From assembly GCA_937974245.1 (NCBI GenBank), contig CALJKV010000119.1:1-31073 (forward strand): 31,073 bases of DNA, read 5' to 3'. Shown here one piece after another: positions 1 to 8,208 of the stretch. This stretch comes from an uncultured Chloroflexota bacterium. Its GTDB lineage: Bacteria; Chloroflexota; Anaerolineae; Aggregatilineales; Phototrophicaceae. Position 1 is the first letter of the stretch. The number at the start of each line of letters is the position of its first letter. The notes under the pieces were generated by a model. The model worked only from the letters and a program-made list of their open reading frames with translations. It ran no database searches and was not told the DNA's origin. Made by a program: the position numbers and the translations under genes.

Positions 1-640
1 CATATTCATCCGGCGCGGGGTAGCGGCAGTCTCCCTCGCGGCAGAACTGCGTGAAGGACTCCCCCTCGGCGTCAGCTTCCTGTGGGGTGATTTGTGCGGC
101 GTTCACCAGCGCCGGGATGCCGTCTACGCGCACACCGCCCCACACCGCTTCATGCAAATTGACGCGGGCAGTTTCCAGCACGTCCGGCGGGAAGAAGCGG
201 GCGAAGGCCGGGTCGAGCAGGGTGCTGAAGAGCGCCCGTTTGAACGCGCCATAACCGGGTGGCAGCGCCAGGTTCTGTGCGGATGACCACGTGAACCATG
301 CCGCCCAATCCGCTCCGAAGTCCTGGTCGGAAAGCTGTGCTAAGGCTGTGTACACCGCTGCTTCCAGCCGCGAGTCCGTGCCGCGCAGGAAATAGGCCAC
401 ATCTACGAGCGGTGCGATATACAGCGGGTCGTTGCTCGCGTCCACCGCTTCAATCAGGCTGGCGTCGTCATTCCGCGTCGTCCAGTAATCGGCAATCTGT
501 CCGACTATTGTTTGCATGACCCGTTCATGGTCTGTCACATCCACCCCGGCGTTGTCCTGGGCAAGTGCGGCGACCCAGCCTGGTGCAAAGGCAAACACGA
601 TGAGCGCAGCCCTCACAAGTAGGATTCCGTGTATTTTCAT
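1..640 (-). CDS. DUF3179 domain protein, N-terminal part (runs off window start)
   Basis: Reading the minus strand from the ATG at 640 gives an open frame of about 213 codons to the window edge without a stop. It begins with a signal peptide (MKIHGILLVRAALIVFAFAP, with a likely cut after ALA-Q). A helical region follows, with GADWAAWFTW and LPPGYGAFKRALF, and then AVWGGVRVDGIPALVNA. That last stretch matches the entry into the DUF3179 domain, where 'WGGV..DGIP.L.NP' is typical, and the spacing of the helical segment before it also fits DUF3179 proteins of Chloroflexota. The domain's core would lie beyond position 1, so the call is from the leading part only. An AAGGGG ribosome site sits seven bases before the ATG. 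The protein is probably exported; its function is unknown. It diverges from the gene at 843, sharing a 200-base upstream region. Confidence 0.75.
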   Translation of the reverse strand, partial: MKIHGILLVRAALIVFAFAPGWVAALAQDNAGVDVTDHERVMQTIVGQIADYWTTRNDDASLIEAVDASNDPLYIAPLVDVAYFLRGTDSRLEAAVYTALAQLSDQDFGADWAAWFTWSSAQNLALPPGYGAFKRALFSTLLDPAFARFFPPDVLETARVNLHEAVWGGVRVDGIPALVNAAQITPQEADAEGESFTQFCREGDCRYPAPDEY

Positions 641-719
641 GTGTTTTCCCCTTTTGCCTGCTATTCATGATGTTACCCTACCTATAACTTCTTACACGGC
701 GGTTACGCCCCAGGTACGG

Positions 720-731
720 CAGTATATACTG
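720..731. promoter_or_regulatory. 12-bp perfect palindrome in a divergent intergenic region
   Basis: CAGTATATACTG is a perfect palindrome lying between the divergent starts at 640 and 843. It has the form of a binding site for a dimeric repressor. It could equally be a chance AT-rich palindrome, and no known operator consensus is recognised in it. Confidence 0.3.
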
Positions 732-842
732 TAGCAAGCGGTTATTATCTGTTTTGTGTGGAACAAAACGCAGCTGGTCAGCGTCTTTCTATCTGAAGGG
801 TGGTTTCCTGGTACTTAAAGACCACGAGTGGAGGCAGATAAT

Positions 843-1253
843 ATGTACGATCCAATTAATCCTATAGGCATCTTAATCCGGCTGCTGTTGCTGCTGCTGG
901 CGTTTCTGGGCGTGAGCCGTACCGTTACTCCGGCGCCCGTCCCCGATGGCGGCGCGACCCGCAGCTATACCCTGATCGACTCGGTAGAGACTCTGGTGAT
1001 GGAGTCGTATCCCTATCAGGTCAGGCTGGTGGTACGCGGTCAACAGCCCGACGGCTGTGATTTCCCGGTGATTGTAGATCAGGGGCGGGAAGGCAACACC
1101 TTCTATGTGGACGTTTACCGAAACGTGCCCCTCGGTGTGATGTGTCCGATGGTGCTGCTGCCCTACAATGGCTCGATTTTGCTCCTGGAATCGCTGGAAT
1201 CCGGCAAATACATCATCAACGTCAACGGCACGATTGTGGAACTTGAGTTGTAA
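843..1253 (+). CDS. Small secreted or membrane-anchored beta-rich protein, 136 aa
   Basis: The frame could open at a GTG at 828, but GGAGG at 830-834 stands eight bases before the ATG at 843, so the ATG is chosen. A hydrophobic leucine-rich segment (about residues 8-25) acts as a signal or anchor. The rest reads as beta strands: SVETLVMESYPYQVRLVVRG, then PDGCDFP, EGNTFYVDVY, VMCPMVLLPY and GKYIINVNGT. I have seen this 'PDGC....EGNTF.V......C.....P......GTY.VNVNG' pattern as a stand-alone module in Chloroflexota secreted proteins, but I know no experimentally defined function. The two cysteines (DGC and VMC) could form a disulphide outside the cell. It lies 37 bases upstream of the DUF4139 gene and is probably co-transcribed with it. 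Confidence 0.72.
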   Translation: MYDPINPIGILIRLLLLLLAFLGVSRTVTPAPVPDGGATRSYTLIDSVETLVMESYPYQVRLVVRGQQPDGCDFPVIVDQGREGNTFYVDVYRNVPLGVMCPMVLLPYNGSILLLESLESGKYIINVNGTIVELEL

Positions 1254-1290
1254 CCCGTTTTATATTCATTTGGAATGAGGAGGAGAAACC

Positions 1291-2739
1291 ATGTACGCAG
1301 CAACCCGCATCAAAGTGTTTTTCGTAACACTCTTATTGGCGCTGCTGGTTGTCCCGGCGGCCTTTGCCCAGGAAGACAGCGGCGTGAGCCTGACGATCTA
1401 TAATCAGGGGACGGCGCTGGTGCAGGATCGGCGGACATTCGACCTGGGAACCGGCCTGAATACACTGGATTTTACCGATGTGGCCGCCAGTATTGACGCG
1501 ACTTCGGTCAATTTTAAGTCGCTCACCGACCCGGAAGGCACGCTGGTACTGGAACAGAACTATATCTATGACCTGGTGGGCAGCGGCGCACTGCTGGAAC
1601 GCTACCTGGATGAGACGATCAACATCACCACCCAGGATGGAGCACAGTTCAGCGGGCAGCTCTTGAGCGGGCGCGGTGGGGAGATCATCCTGCGCCAGAG
1701 CGATGGGCAGGTCATTGTCGCTCAATTGAGCCAGATTCGGGATTTACGCTTCCCGGCGCTGCCGGACGGCCTCATCACCCGGCCTACGCTGCGCTGGCTG
1801 CTCAACAGCGCACATGCCGGAGCGCAGCAGGTCGAGCTGACCTACCTGGCGGGCGGCATGAACTGGGCGGCAGACTACAATGTGCTGCTTTCCACCGACA
1901 ACACCTCGCTGGATATGACCGGCTGGGTGACTCTGACCAATACCAGTGGCGCGACATTCACCGATGCTCAGGTCAAACTGGTGGCTGGGGATGTCAACCG
2001 CCTGCCACAGCCCGAACAGCGCGGCTTCTATGAGGATGAGGTGATGTTGATGGCCGCGCCGGCAGCCGATGCAGGCGTCGCGCAGCGTGACTTCTACGAG
2101 TACCAATTGTATGAAATCAACCGTCTGGTAACAGTGGCCGACAACGAGACCAAGCAGGTCGAATTCGTCACGGCGGCGGGCGTCCCGGCGACAACCTTCT
2201 ATGTCTATGATGGCAGCGTCCCGTTCTACGGCTACTATAGCCCGATCACTGACCCCGGCTATGGCCTGACCGGCATCACCGACGTGCAGAACTGGCTGGA
2301 ATTTTCCACTGGCGATGACGCCGGGCTAGGCGCGGATTTACCCGCCGGGCGTATCCGCGTGTATCAGGAAGATGTGGATGGCGCGGCGCTGCTGATCGGT
2401 GAGAACAGGATTGACCATACGCCCAAAGGCGAGGATGTGCAGATTTACCTGGGCAACGCCTTTGATCTGGTGGGTGAACGCAAGCAGACCAATTTCAACA
2501 TCCTCAGCCGCAATCTGCTGGAAGAAACCTATGAGATTCGCATCCGCAACCGCAAGGACAGCGACACCGTACAGGTGCGCGTACCGGAGCATCTGTTCCG
2601 CTGGAGCAACTGGGAAATCCTGAACGCTTCCCACGAGTACACCCAACTGGACTCGTCCACCATCGAGTTCCGTGCGGATGTGCCGCCCGGCGGCGAGACG
2701 GTCATCACTTACACAGTGCGGTATAGCTGGCCGGGATAG
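1291..2739 (+). CDS. DUF4139 (MuiA-like) exported protein, 482 aa
   Basis: A very strong ribosome site (GAGGAGGAG) precedes the ATG. Residues 1-26 are a signal peptide ending AFA-Q. The following segment (SLTIYNQGTALVQDRRTFDL) is the N-terminal beta domain that opens DUF4139 / mucoidy-inhibitor-A-like proteins. From about residue 160 the DUF4139 body is visible: RPTLRWLLNS, YLAGGMNWAADYNVLL, MTGWVTLTNTSGATFTDAQVKLVAGDVN, with a C-terminal beta part ending ETVITYTVRYSW. Proteins of this family are exported and mostly uncharacterised; MuiA was named for an effect on mucoid capsule in Azotobacter. Length is normal for the shorter, coiled-coil-free members. A stem-loop follows 31 bases after the stop. 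Confidence 0.85.
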   Translation: MYAATRIKVFFVTLLLALLVVPAAFAQEDSGVSLTIYNQGTALVQDRRTFDLGTGLNTLDFTDVAASIDATSVNFKSLTDPEGTLVLEQNYIYDLVGSGALLERYLDETINITTQDGAQFSGQLLSGRGGEIILRQSDGQVIVAQLSQIRDLRFPALPDGLITRPTLRWLLNSAHAGAQQVELTYLAGGMNWAADYNVLLSTDNTSLDMTGWVTLTNTSGATFTDAQVKLVAGDVNRLPQPEQRGFYEDEVMLMAAPAADAGVAQRDFYEYQLYEINRLVTVADNETKQVEFVTAAGVPATTFYVYDGSVPFYGYYSPITDPGYGLTGITDVQNWLEFSTGDDAGLGADLPAGRIRVYQEDVDGAALLIGENRIDHTPKGEDVQIYLGNAFDLVGERKQTNFNILSRNLLEETYEIRIRNRKDSDTVQVRVPEHLFRWSNWEILNASHEYTQLDSSTIEFRADVPPGGETVITYTVRYSWPG

Positions 2740-2769
2740 TGTGGCGACAATCGGCATCATACCGAAGAT

Positions 2770-2801
2770 GGGGCGAGTCACGACTCGCCCCGTTTATGTT
2801 T
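2770..2801 (+). terminator. Stem-loop terminator after the DUF4139 gene
   Basis: The arms GGGGCGAGTC (2770-2779) and GACTCGCCCC (2782-2791) pair perfectly around a two-base centre, followed by GTTTATGTTTT. The hairpin lies between convergent genes (2739 and 2807), so it may serve both. The T-run is interrupted, which lowers confidence in intrinsic termination. The stem also resembles the REP-type palindromes seen elsewhere in the window. Confidence 0.6.
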
Positions 2802-2806
2802 TGGAG

Positions 2807-4567
2807 TTACGACCCGAGGTCAATCACGGGCGCGGTTTCCGACGATTCGGGTACATCGTACACGGTGTAGTCGGTTTTGCCGCCCAGCAGCGCCAGGCGA
2901 TCCAGCACAAACACCTGGATCAGCACAAACGGCACGACAAACCACAGCAGCATGTTAAAGAAGGTCATCACGGTGGAGACGGTCATGGTGTTATCGGTGC
3001 CGAACATGCTTGTCAGCAGCGCCAGCGTGACCGGGATATTCCGTAGATCCATGTCATTGACAGAAATCAGCGGCCACAGCAAATCCTGGGTACTGGCGAA
3101 ACTCGCCACCACGCCCACCAGCAGGACGATCAGCAGTGACGGCAGCAAAACCTGGTGCAGGAAGGCGGTGGTCGGGGATACCCCTTGCTGCTGCCGTGCC
3201 CGCATGTAGCGTTCGTGAGTGCCATCGAAGAATAGTTTAAACACTACCAGCGCCAGCCCACTCACGAGCCAGGGGACATTCAGCAATTCGGGAGTATTAA
3301 TCATGCTCATGTTTCTGCCATCCACAAACCAGGCAAACATGAGCGCTTCGGTGGGGATGAAGGCCAACAGGAGCAGTGGCAGGAACAGAATGTTGGAGAC
3401 AACCCGCCCCAGCGGACGCACGAACCCCAGCCCCAGACCGGCCAGATATGTAGTCGGCAGCATGATCAGCCAGATTGCCCCCAGCGAAGTCAAGGTGTTG
3501 TCCTGTGCCGCCGGCCAGGGCACCGGCAGGTCCCGCAGATCGAAGTCGCTGGCTGCCGCCTGACCGTTCCCCCACAGCAGCAGGTTGATAATCGGATAGA
3601 GCAGGAACAGCAGCGCCGGTATTGTTGCAACTGCGGCGACGCTGCTCAGACGGTGGATACGGGCGGGCGGCGTGAAGCTCAGGCGCAGCCGGAACGCCAC
3701 CGTCACCAGCCAGATGAGGAATGCCAGTGCCAGCGCCCCACCGATCATGTAACTGGCGATGGCAGTCGCATAGCCGATGCGTAAGGTCTGAAAGCCGACC
3801 TGGTACATATAGAGCGTATAGGTGTTGGTGGCATTGGCTGGGCCACCCTGAGTCAGGAAGTAGGGCAGTGTAAATACCTGGAAAAATCCACTAAAGGCCG
3901 CCAGCCCCAGGCTGATAACCCACACGCCCGCCCCCGCTTGCAGGGCTGACCACAACCGCCCGCGCCGCCAACCGCGCACCACGGCGGCATACACGGCCAC
4001 CAATGCGATGAGGGCAATCGCTAATGTAAGAGTCGAGTCAAGTTGAAGCAGAGCGCTCGGCGCACCTTCACGACTGCCGAGAAAAATATCATCCGGCGGA
4101 GGCCAGACCGGTGACGGTTCTTTTCCCCACAAGGGCGACCAGTACGCCCGCCATAACACGATGACCGCTACCGGGCCCGTAATAACCGTGAGCAGCCCCA
4201 ACACGACCCGATTGAGCACACGCCCGGCTAACCCCTGGATGCCGACGAGTAAGCCGACCACAACCGGGATAATCGCCACTGCCAGGATGCGTCCCTGCAT
4301 CATCTCCTGCGAGAAAGCGGTGACATCTGTGAGACGTGGATCTTCCAACATGCGCTCGTAGTTTTCCTGCTCGACATCCCTCGGTTCGCGCAGCAGGTTG
4401 CTGTCTGTCTGTGATAAGTCGTAGGTGTTCAGTGCTGGCGTAAGCTGTACCCGTTCCAGTACAATCGCCAGCGGGATGAGCAGGATAATCCCAACGACCA
4501 GCCCGATGAGCAGGCGAACCTGTGGTGAAAACTGAGGCTGCGATTCGGTAGAGACACTGTTTTCCAT
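2807..4567 (-). CDS. Fused two-domain sugar-type ABC transporter permease, 586 aa
   Basis: The protein carries two permease halves of the binding-protein-dependent (MalF/MalG, UgpA/UgpE) kind in one chain. In the first half, the segment around 228-275 (GFFQVFTLPYFLTQGGPANA, then LYMYQVGFQTLRIGYATAIA) is the signature late region of a MalF/UgpA/LacF subunit. In the second half, residues 454-478 (YMRARQQQGVSPTTAFLHQV, then LLPS) correspond to the EAA loop of a MalG/UgpE subunit, followed by QDLLWPLISVNDMD. About a dozen hydrophobic segments are visible. The first half lacks a recognisable EAA loop where one is expected; it reads VVRGWRRGRLWSALQAGAGV. No ATPase gene is adjacent. AGGGGG lies just before the start. 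It follows the TIR gene by 79 bases on the same strand. Confidence 0.82.
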   Translation of the reverse strand: MENSVSTESQPQFSPQVRLLIGLVVGIILLIPLAIVLERVQLTPALNTYDLSQTDSNLLREPRDVEQENYERMLEDPRLTDVTAFSQEMMQGRILAVAIIPVVVGLLVGIQGLAGRVLNRVVLGLLTVITGPVAVIVLWRAYWSPLWGKEPSPVWPPPDDIFLGSREGAPSALLQLDSTLTLAIALIALVAVYAAVVRGWRRGRLWSALQAGAGVWVISLGLAAFSGFFQVFTLPYFLTQGGPANATNTYTLYMYQVGFQTLRIGYATAIASYMIGGALALAFLIWLVTVAFRLRLSFTPPARIHRLSSVAAVATIPALLFLLYPIINLLLWGNGQAAASDFDLRDLPVPWPAAQDNTLTSLGAIWLIMLPTTYLAGLGLGFVRPLGRVVSNILFLPLLLLAFIPTEALMFAWFVDGRNMSMINTPELLNVPWLVSGLALVVFKLFFDGTHERYMRARQQQGVSPTTAFLHQVLLPSLLIVLLVGVVASFASTQDLLWPLISVNDMDLRNIPVTLALLTSMFGTDNTMTVSTVMTFFNMLLWFVVPFVLIQVFVLDRLALLGGKTDYTVYDVPESSETAPVIDLGS

Positions 4568-4646
4568 GATTCCCCCTAACTATAATTTGAGCACAATGCC
4601 TGTTTTACTTTCGACCGAGACTCCGCACTTTGTCCGGTGGCATGTC

Positions 4647-5981
4647 TTACTTTGCCAGGTCGGGTTGGTAGGTGAAATGGATATGGCTGAGTTCCGGCGG
4701 CGTGGCGGGCATCGGCTGTTCCCAGTACACCGGGCGGATGAATTTTTCACGGCCCGGCGCGACTTTGAGCGCGTGTTCCCACTCGTAACGGACATGCTGC
4801 GACACAGCGGCGGTGCGTGACCAGAACAACTGGAACACGTCGGCCCGTTCGATCAGGTTGAGCAGTTCGGCGCTCCAGTCCTGACCGGCTTTAAGGGTCA
4901 TCACGTCGCGCAGATAGTCCAGCCCCAGCGCCTTGTACGCTCGCTCGACCCGCTCGACAATGGTGGTGTCGTCGTGGCTGTAGCTGCAAAAGATGGCCTG
5001 GTAGAGCCGGGTTTCGGCGCTGGTCATGGTCGGGGCATCGGCTGTTTCCCCCACAAACACCGAAAGCGGCACATCGCCCACAATCAGACCATCCACCGTG
5101 AAGGTGATCGTGCCATTCGTGGCTTGATGAAGCGGCGCGGCGTCCGTCGCCCGCAGTTCAAAGTCAAAACGGTGCATGTCCTTGTAGAAGCCCACCGTCA
5201 TGCTGGGTGGGTTGAACTGGAAACCCGGCAGTTCGGGCGTGACCGTCACCATTGCACCCTCGGCCACCGGCTGTGCGGCGACTTGCATGACCTTGCGGAA
5301 ACCGGGCAAGCGCTCGCCCAACTGCGCCTGGGCATCTTCGGCTACCTTGTCGGCCATGAAGCGGCGGAACAGGTAGGCCTTCAAAGGCTGCCAGTCCATC
5401 GGTCTGACCTCGCGGGGGTAGTACGCCGAAAAATGTACCGACTTCGAGTCCTGCATAGCCTCTTCGGTACGTCCGGCCGGTGCTGCCGGCTTCGCGGTTT
5501 CCGTGGATGGCTTTGGTTCGGGCATAGTGGCCGACCGATAACGCACTACATCTTCCAGCAGGCCGGCTTCGTCAACCTCGGCATCCGGTTCGGGAGGGGA
5601 TTCCGCTCCACCGCCGTATGCCTCCCCCGTATCATCTTCTGCCAGCCAGTCCGCAAGTTCGACTTCATCCTCAGGAATGGGCATCGCTTCGGATGGGATA
5701 GGTGCTGCGGGGAGCGAAGCGCTTTGTTCCTCTTCTTTTTCGGCCTTCCTCTCCCGTTCCGACTGCTGCGGCGGCATGGGTGCAGGTGATGCAGGCATGG
5801 AAGCCGGTGGGGGTGGAGCGGTGGCCTTCTTTTCCGGGTAGTGCTGCCGGGATTGTTGAAATGATGTCGCGTATTTCTTATCTACAGGCAAATTTGCCCG
5901 CCGCCGTCGCAGGAACCACCAGGCCAACGCGACCATCGCCCCCGCCAGTATCACGACAATAAGGATTTTTGCGATATCCAT
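4647..5981 (-). CDS. Membrane-anchored TIR-domain protein, 444 aa
   Basis: Residues 5-23 form one transmembrane helix followed by RRRR, which should keep the rest in the cytoplasm. Residues about 55-178 are a low-complexity Pro/Glu/Ala linker. Residues 181-312 form a beta-rich module (SVHFSAYYPREVRPMDWQPL; FNPPSMTVGFYKDMHRFDFE; GTITFTVDGL) that I have seen attached to TIR domains in other bacteria but cannot name. Residues 325-444 are a TIR_2-type TIR domain: FCSYSHDD, LRDVMTLKAGQDW, ELLNLIERADVFQLFWS, and SQHVRYEWEHAL, whose E400 is in the position of the catalytic glutamate of TIR NADases. TIR domains either cleave NAD or act as adaptors; which applies here is not shown. The start lies seven bases after the lipoprotein stop, and its ribosome site is inside that gene, suggesting coupled translation. 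Confidence 0.88.
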   Translation of the reverse strand: MDIAKILIVVILAGAMVALAWWFLRRRRANLPVDKKYATSFQQSRQHYPEKKATAPPPPASMPASPAPMPPQQSERERKAEKEEEQSASLPAAPIPSEAMPIPEDEVELADWLAEDDTGEAYGGGAESPPEPDAEVDEAGLLEDVVRYRSATMPEPKPSTETAKPAAPAGRTEEAMQDSKSVHFSAYYPREVRPMDWQPLKAYLFRRFMADKVAEDAQAQLGERLPGFRKVMQVAAQPVAEGAMVTVTPELPGFQFNPPSMTVGFYKDMHRFDFELRATDAAPLHQATNGTITFTVDGLIVGDVPLSVFVGETADAPTMTSAETRLYQAIFCSYSHDDTTIVERVERAYKALGLDYLRDVMTLKAGQDWSAELLNLIERADVFQLFWSRTAAVSQHVRYEWEHALKVAPGREKFIRPVYWEQPMPATPPELSHIHFTYQPDLAK

Positions 5982-5988
5982 AGGGCAG

Positions 5989-6783
5989 CTATCCCTCCGG
6001 CGCAGGTGGCGACAGGCGCGTCACGTTCGGGATTTGCAGCGCCACGTTGTAATACAGGCCATCTTCCTCGAACTGAAGGTAGGGTGGCGAAGTATGGATG
6101 CTCTGCCACAGGAAGGGCAGCACCCCGCCCACAATCCAGCGCGGTTCGCCGCTGGCGGCCAGGTCTGCAAACTTCAGCCCGGCGGCGGCGCTATCCCACA
6201 TAATCACCGGGGCGCTGATGTCATAGGGGACGGCCTGGGCCGAAACCCAGGCTGCTTCCGGTTCGTACAGTACCGGCGTGCCGCTGATGGATTTGCACAG
6301 GTTCAGCACTTCCTCGTAATAATCATACGTCCAGCCGGAAAAGGCGTCGGTTTTGCGTTCAACCCCATTGAAGCGCAGCAGCAGCGTTTCCACCACTGGC
6401 GCATCCGAACTGGGTGGCTGCACATTGGTATCGCTTTGGTAATTAAAGAACTCGGCGTTAATCGTCAACTGCCAGATAAACGTCCGCACCTGGTCATCGG
6501 TCAGGCGATCCCAGAGTGCCTGTGACGTAAACGCTCCCAGATCATTCGTCCAGACGACTCGGTTATCCCCGTATACTGTGCAAGGTGGAATCTCGCTGCG
6601 GGCGGTGAAACTCGCGGTGACATTGCCACCTTCCAGATCAGCGCGGAATACCACCGCGTCCGGGTTGCGGTCCCACTCCACCGGATCAGCACTTGTGTTG
6701 TTTGTCCCTGTCTGTTGACCGCCATCACAGGCTGCCAACCCGAATACCAGTACCCCGCACAACATGATGATTCGTCGTATCAT
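5989..6783 (-). CDS. Hypothetical lipoprotein, 264 aa
   Basis: A GTG at 6792 is in frame, but GAGGAG stands eight bases before the ATG at 6783, which gives MIRRIIMLCGVLVFGLAAC. That is a short lipoprotein signal with lipobox GLAAC, so the mature protein should be lipid-anchored at the cysteine. The rest has no family I recognise. It contains two mid-protein cysteines (PPCTVYGDN, LNLCKSI), several Trp/Tyr-rich beta strands and EPRWIVGGVLPFLWQSI near the end. It is the first gene of a tight minus-strand run with the TIR protein (seven-base gap) and the fused permease, which suggests one envelope-associated unit. Confidence 0.8.
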   Translation of the reverse strand: MIRRIIMLCGVLVFGLAACDGGQQTGTNNTSADPVEWDRNPDAVVFRADLEGGNVTASFTARSEIPPCTVYGDNRVVWTNDLGAFTSQALWDRLTDDQVRTFIWQLTINAEFFNYQSDTNVQPPSSDAPVVETLLLRFNGVERKTDAFSGWTYDYYEEVLNLCKSISGTPVLYEPEAAWVSAQAVPYDISAPVIMWDSAAAGLKFADLAASGEPRWIVGGVLPFLWQSIHTSPPYLQFEEDGLYYNVALQIPNVTRLSPPAPEG

Positions 6784-6998
6784 AAAGTTCACTCCTCATC
6801 AAAGAAGGATTCTCATTACCAAATGGGTCATGCCTGAAATCATGCCACATCTCCACTGGGCGACCCGGCACTTTCCATCTTTTACGCAAGACTCAGCACT
6901 TTTTACTTTCCACTCTGATTGTAGTACAAGCCGGCAGGCGGGGATAGTAATGTGAGGAGCTTTTAACACGCATCACAAAAAACCTACCATGAGGGCGC

Positions 6999-7613
6999 TC
7001 ATTGTCTGGGGGGTGTGGAAGGCGGTGTGGGTGGGAGGGGTTGGCTGCTCAATAGGATATGCGCCAGCACACCGATGAAGAAAAACACGGAGAAGACGCC
7101 CAAAGTGCGCCGTAAATAGCCGATCATTACATCCATCTGGTAGGCCTGGACGGTAGGAACAGTCTGGCGCAGCGTCTCCAGTGTGGCCGAGGACACCCGC
7201 CAGAAGACAAAGAGCATGACCAATGCCCCGGCTACCAGCGCCGCAACAATCAGCGCCGCTTTGTCCTTCAGTGCCGCCCGGCCAAAGGGCAGCAATACAA
7301 TGATGCCAAGGGCAAGCCCCAAGAGCATCGGCGTGAACAGGTTTTCCGTCGGATAGACCGCCGTCACCAGCGGGAACAGGACATTATCGCCGTTTCCCTG
7401 CTGGTAGACGTAAACGAACGCCAGCGCCAGCAATACGCCCAGCATCAGTCCGGCGCGGTTGATGGCATTTTTGCTGCGGAGCGCGTAGAGGCCGGTCAGC
7501 AATAGCGCCAGCAGCGATACGAGGTAGCCGAAGCTGCCATCGCTCAGGGTAGGTTGCAGCAGGTTGAAGAAGCCCTGTGCCCCGGATTCAATGATACGGA
7601 TTATCGTATCCAT
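6999..7613 (-). CDS. Hypothetical multi-pass membrane protein, 204 aa
   Basis: Five hydrophobic segments can be picked out (about residues 28-45, 53-70, 91-110, 118-140 and 171-187), with a soluble N-terminus and a proline-rich tail (PLPPTPPSTPPRQ). No family is recognised. The ribosome site is weak. The frame has normal codon use for the region, and no competing frame is plausible. A run of six T follows the stop on this strand, with only a poor stem before it. It lies 215 bases upstream of the lipoprotein gene, on the same strand. Confidence 0.65.
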   Translation of the reverse strand: MDTIIRIIESGAQGFFNLLQPTLSDGSFGYLVSLLALLLTGLYALRSKNAINRAGLMLGVLLALAFVYVYQQGNGDNVLFPLVTAVYPTENLFTPMLLGLALGIIVLLPFGRAALKDKAALIVAALVAGALVMLFVFWRVSSATLETLRQTVPTVQAYQMDVMIGYLRRTLGVFSVFFFIGVLAHILLSSQPLPPTPPSTPPRQ

Positions 7614-7748
7614 ACATTCTTGCTGGCCGCGCCCCTCAGTTCATGCCGGACACTTTCAGCATACTGTATTTGCCGGGGAATGCCTATCTTTACCCTCATT
7701 AATTGGGGGCTAAATGGTCTTCCTACTGGCGGGGTTCTCGCGTAAGCG

Positions 7749-8123
7749 TCACATCTCGCCGTGCCGGGTCTGTTCGCTGCTCCGCCAGTCTTCTACCATG
7801 TCAAGCAGTTCGCCGTCTTCCCCCAGTTCGAGCGCATTGCGTTTAGGTTTTTCGTGCACGCTCGCGCGTTCCAGTTCGCGCCGGGTCGCCCGGTCAAGCA
7901 GCCGGTCAAACAGGCTAAAGGCGATCCCGCCATGAATGAGTAAGATAGAACCCCAGATGAGCACGAAAATCGCTACGCCAAACACTTCGCCTCCGGTTGG
8001 CCTGTCCTGGAGAATCAGCGTGAAAATCAGCATAAAGAAGATCAGGTTAAAAACAAACGAAAAACGGATTCCCAGCCGTTGGACTACCTTGCTGCGGGCT
8101 GCTCGGTACTGTTCATCATCCAT
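7749..8123 (-). CDS. 2TM domain protein, 124 aa
   Basis: The frame extends upstream to 8303, but that would overlap the end of the Hsp70 gene. GGGAG stands eight bases before the ATG at 8123, so that start is used (MDDEQYRAARSKVVQRLGIR). Two transmembrane helices (about residues 20-38 and 47-69) are separated by a short loop with GGEVFG. The second is followed by GGIAFSLFDRLLDRATRREL. This arrangement (R/K-rich helix, TM, short loop, WG..L..HG, acidic or basic coiled tail) matches the 2TM domain family, small bacterial proteins of unknown role often near regulators. It lies 85 bases downstream of the Hsp70 gene on the same strand. Confidence 0.75.
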   Translation of the reverse strand: MDDEQYRAARSKVVQRLGIRFSFVFNLIFFMLIFTLILQDRPTGGEVFGVAIFVLIWGSILLIHGGIAFSLFDRLLDRATRRELERASVHEKPKRNALELGEDGELLDMVEDWRSSEQTRHGEM

Positions 8124-8208
8124 GAGTCTGACTCCCGAATGATCGTTGCTTGTTCTGATACCTATACGCAAATTGGGCATGGAGGGTTGTGTGCTGCCGT
8201 GTGACGCT

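Noticed and set aside
4974..5789. 271-codon plus-strand frame opposite the TIR gene
   Set aside because: It is antisense to a protein with clear TIR and membrane-anchor features, has a His/Arg/Gly-rich shadow composition and no ribosome site.
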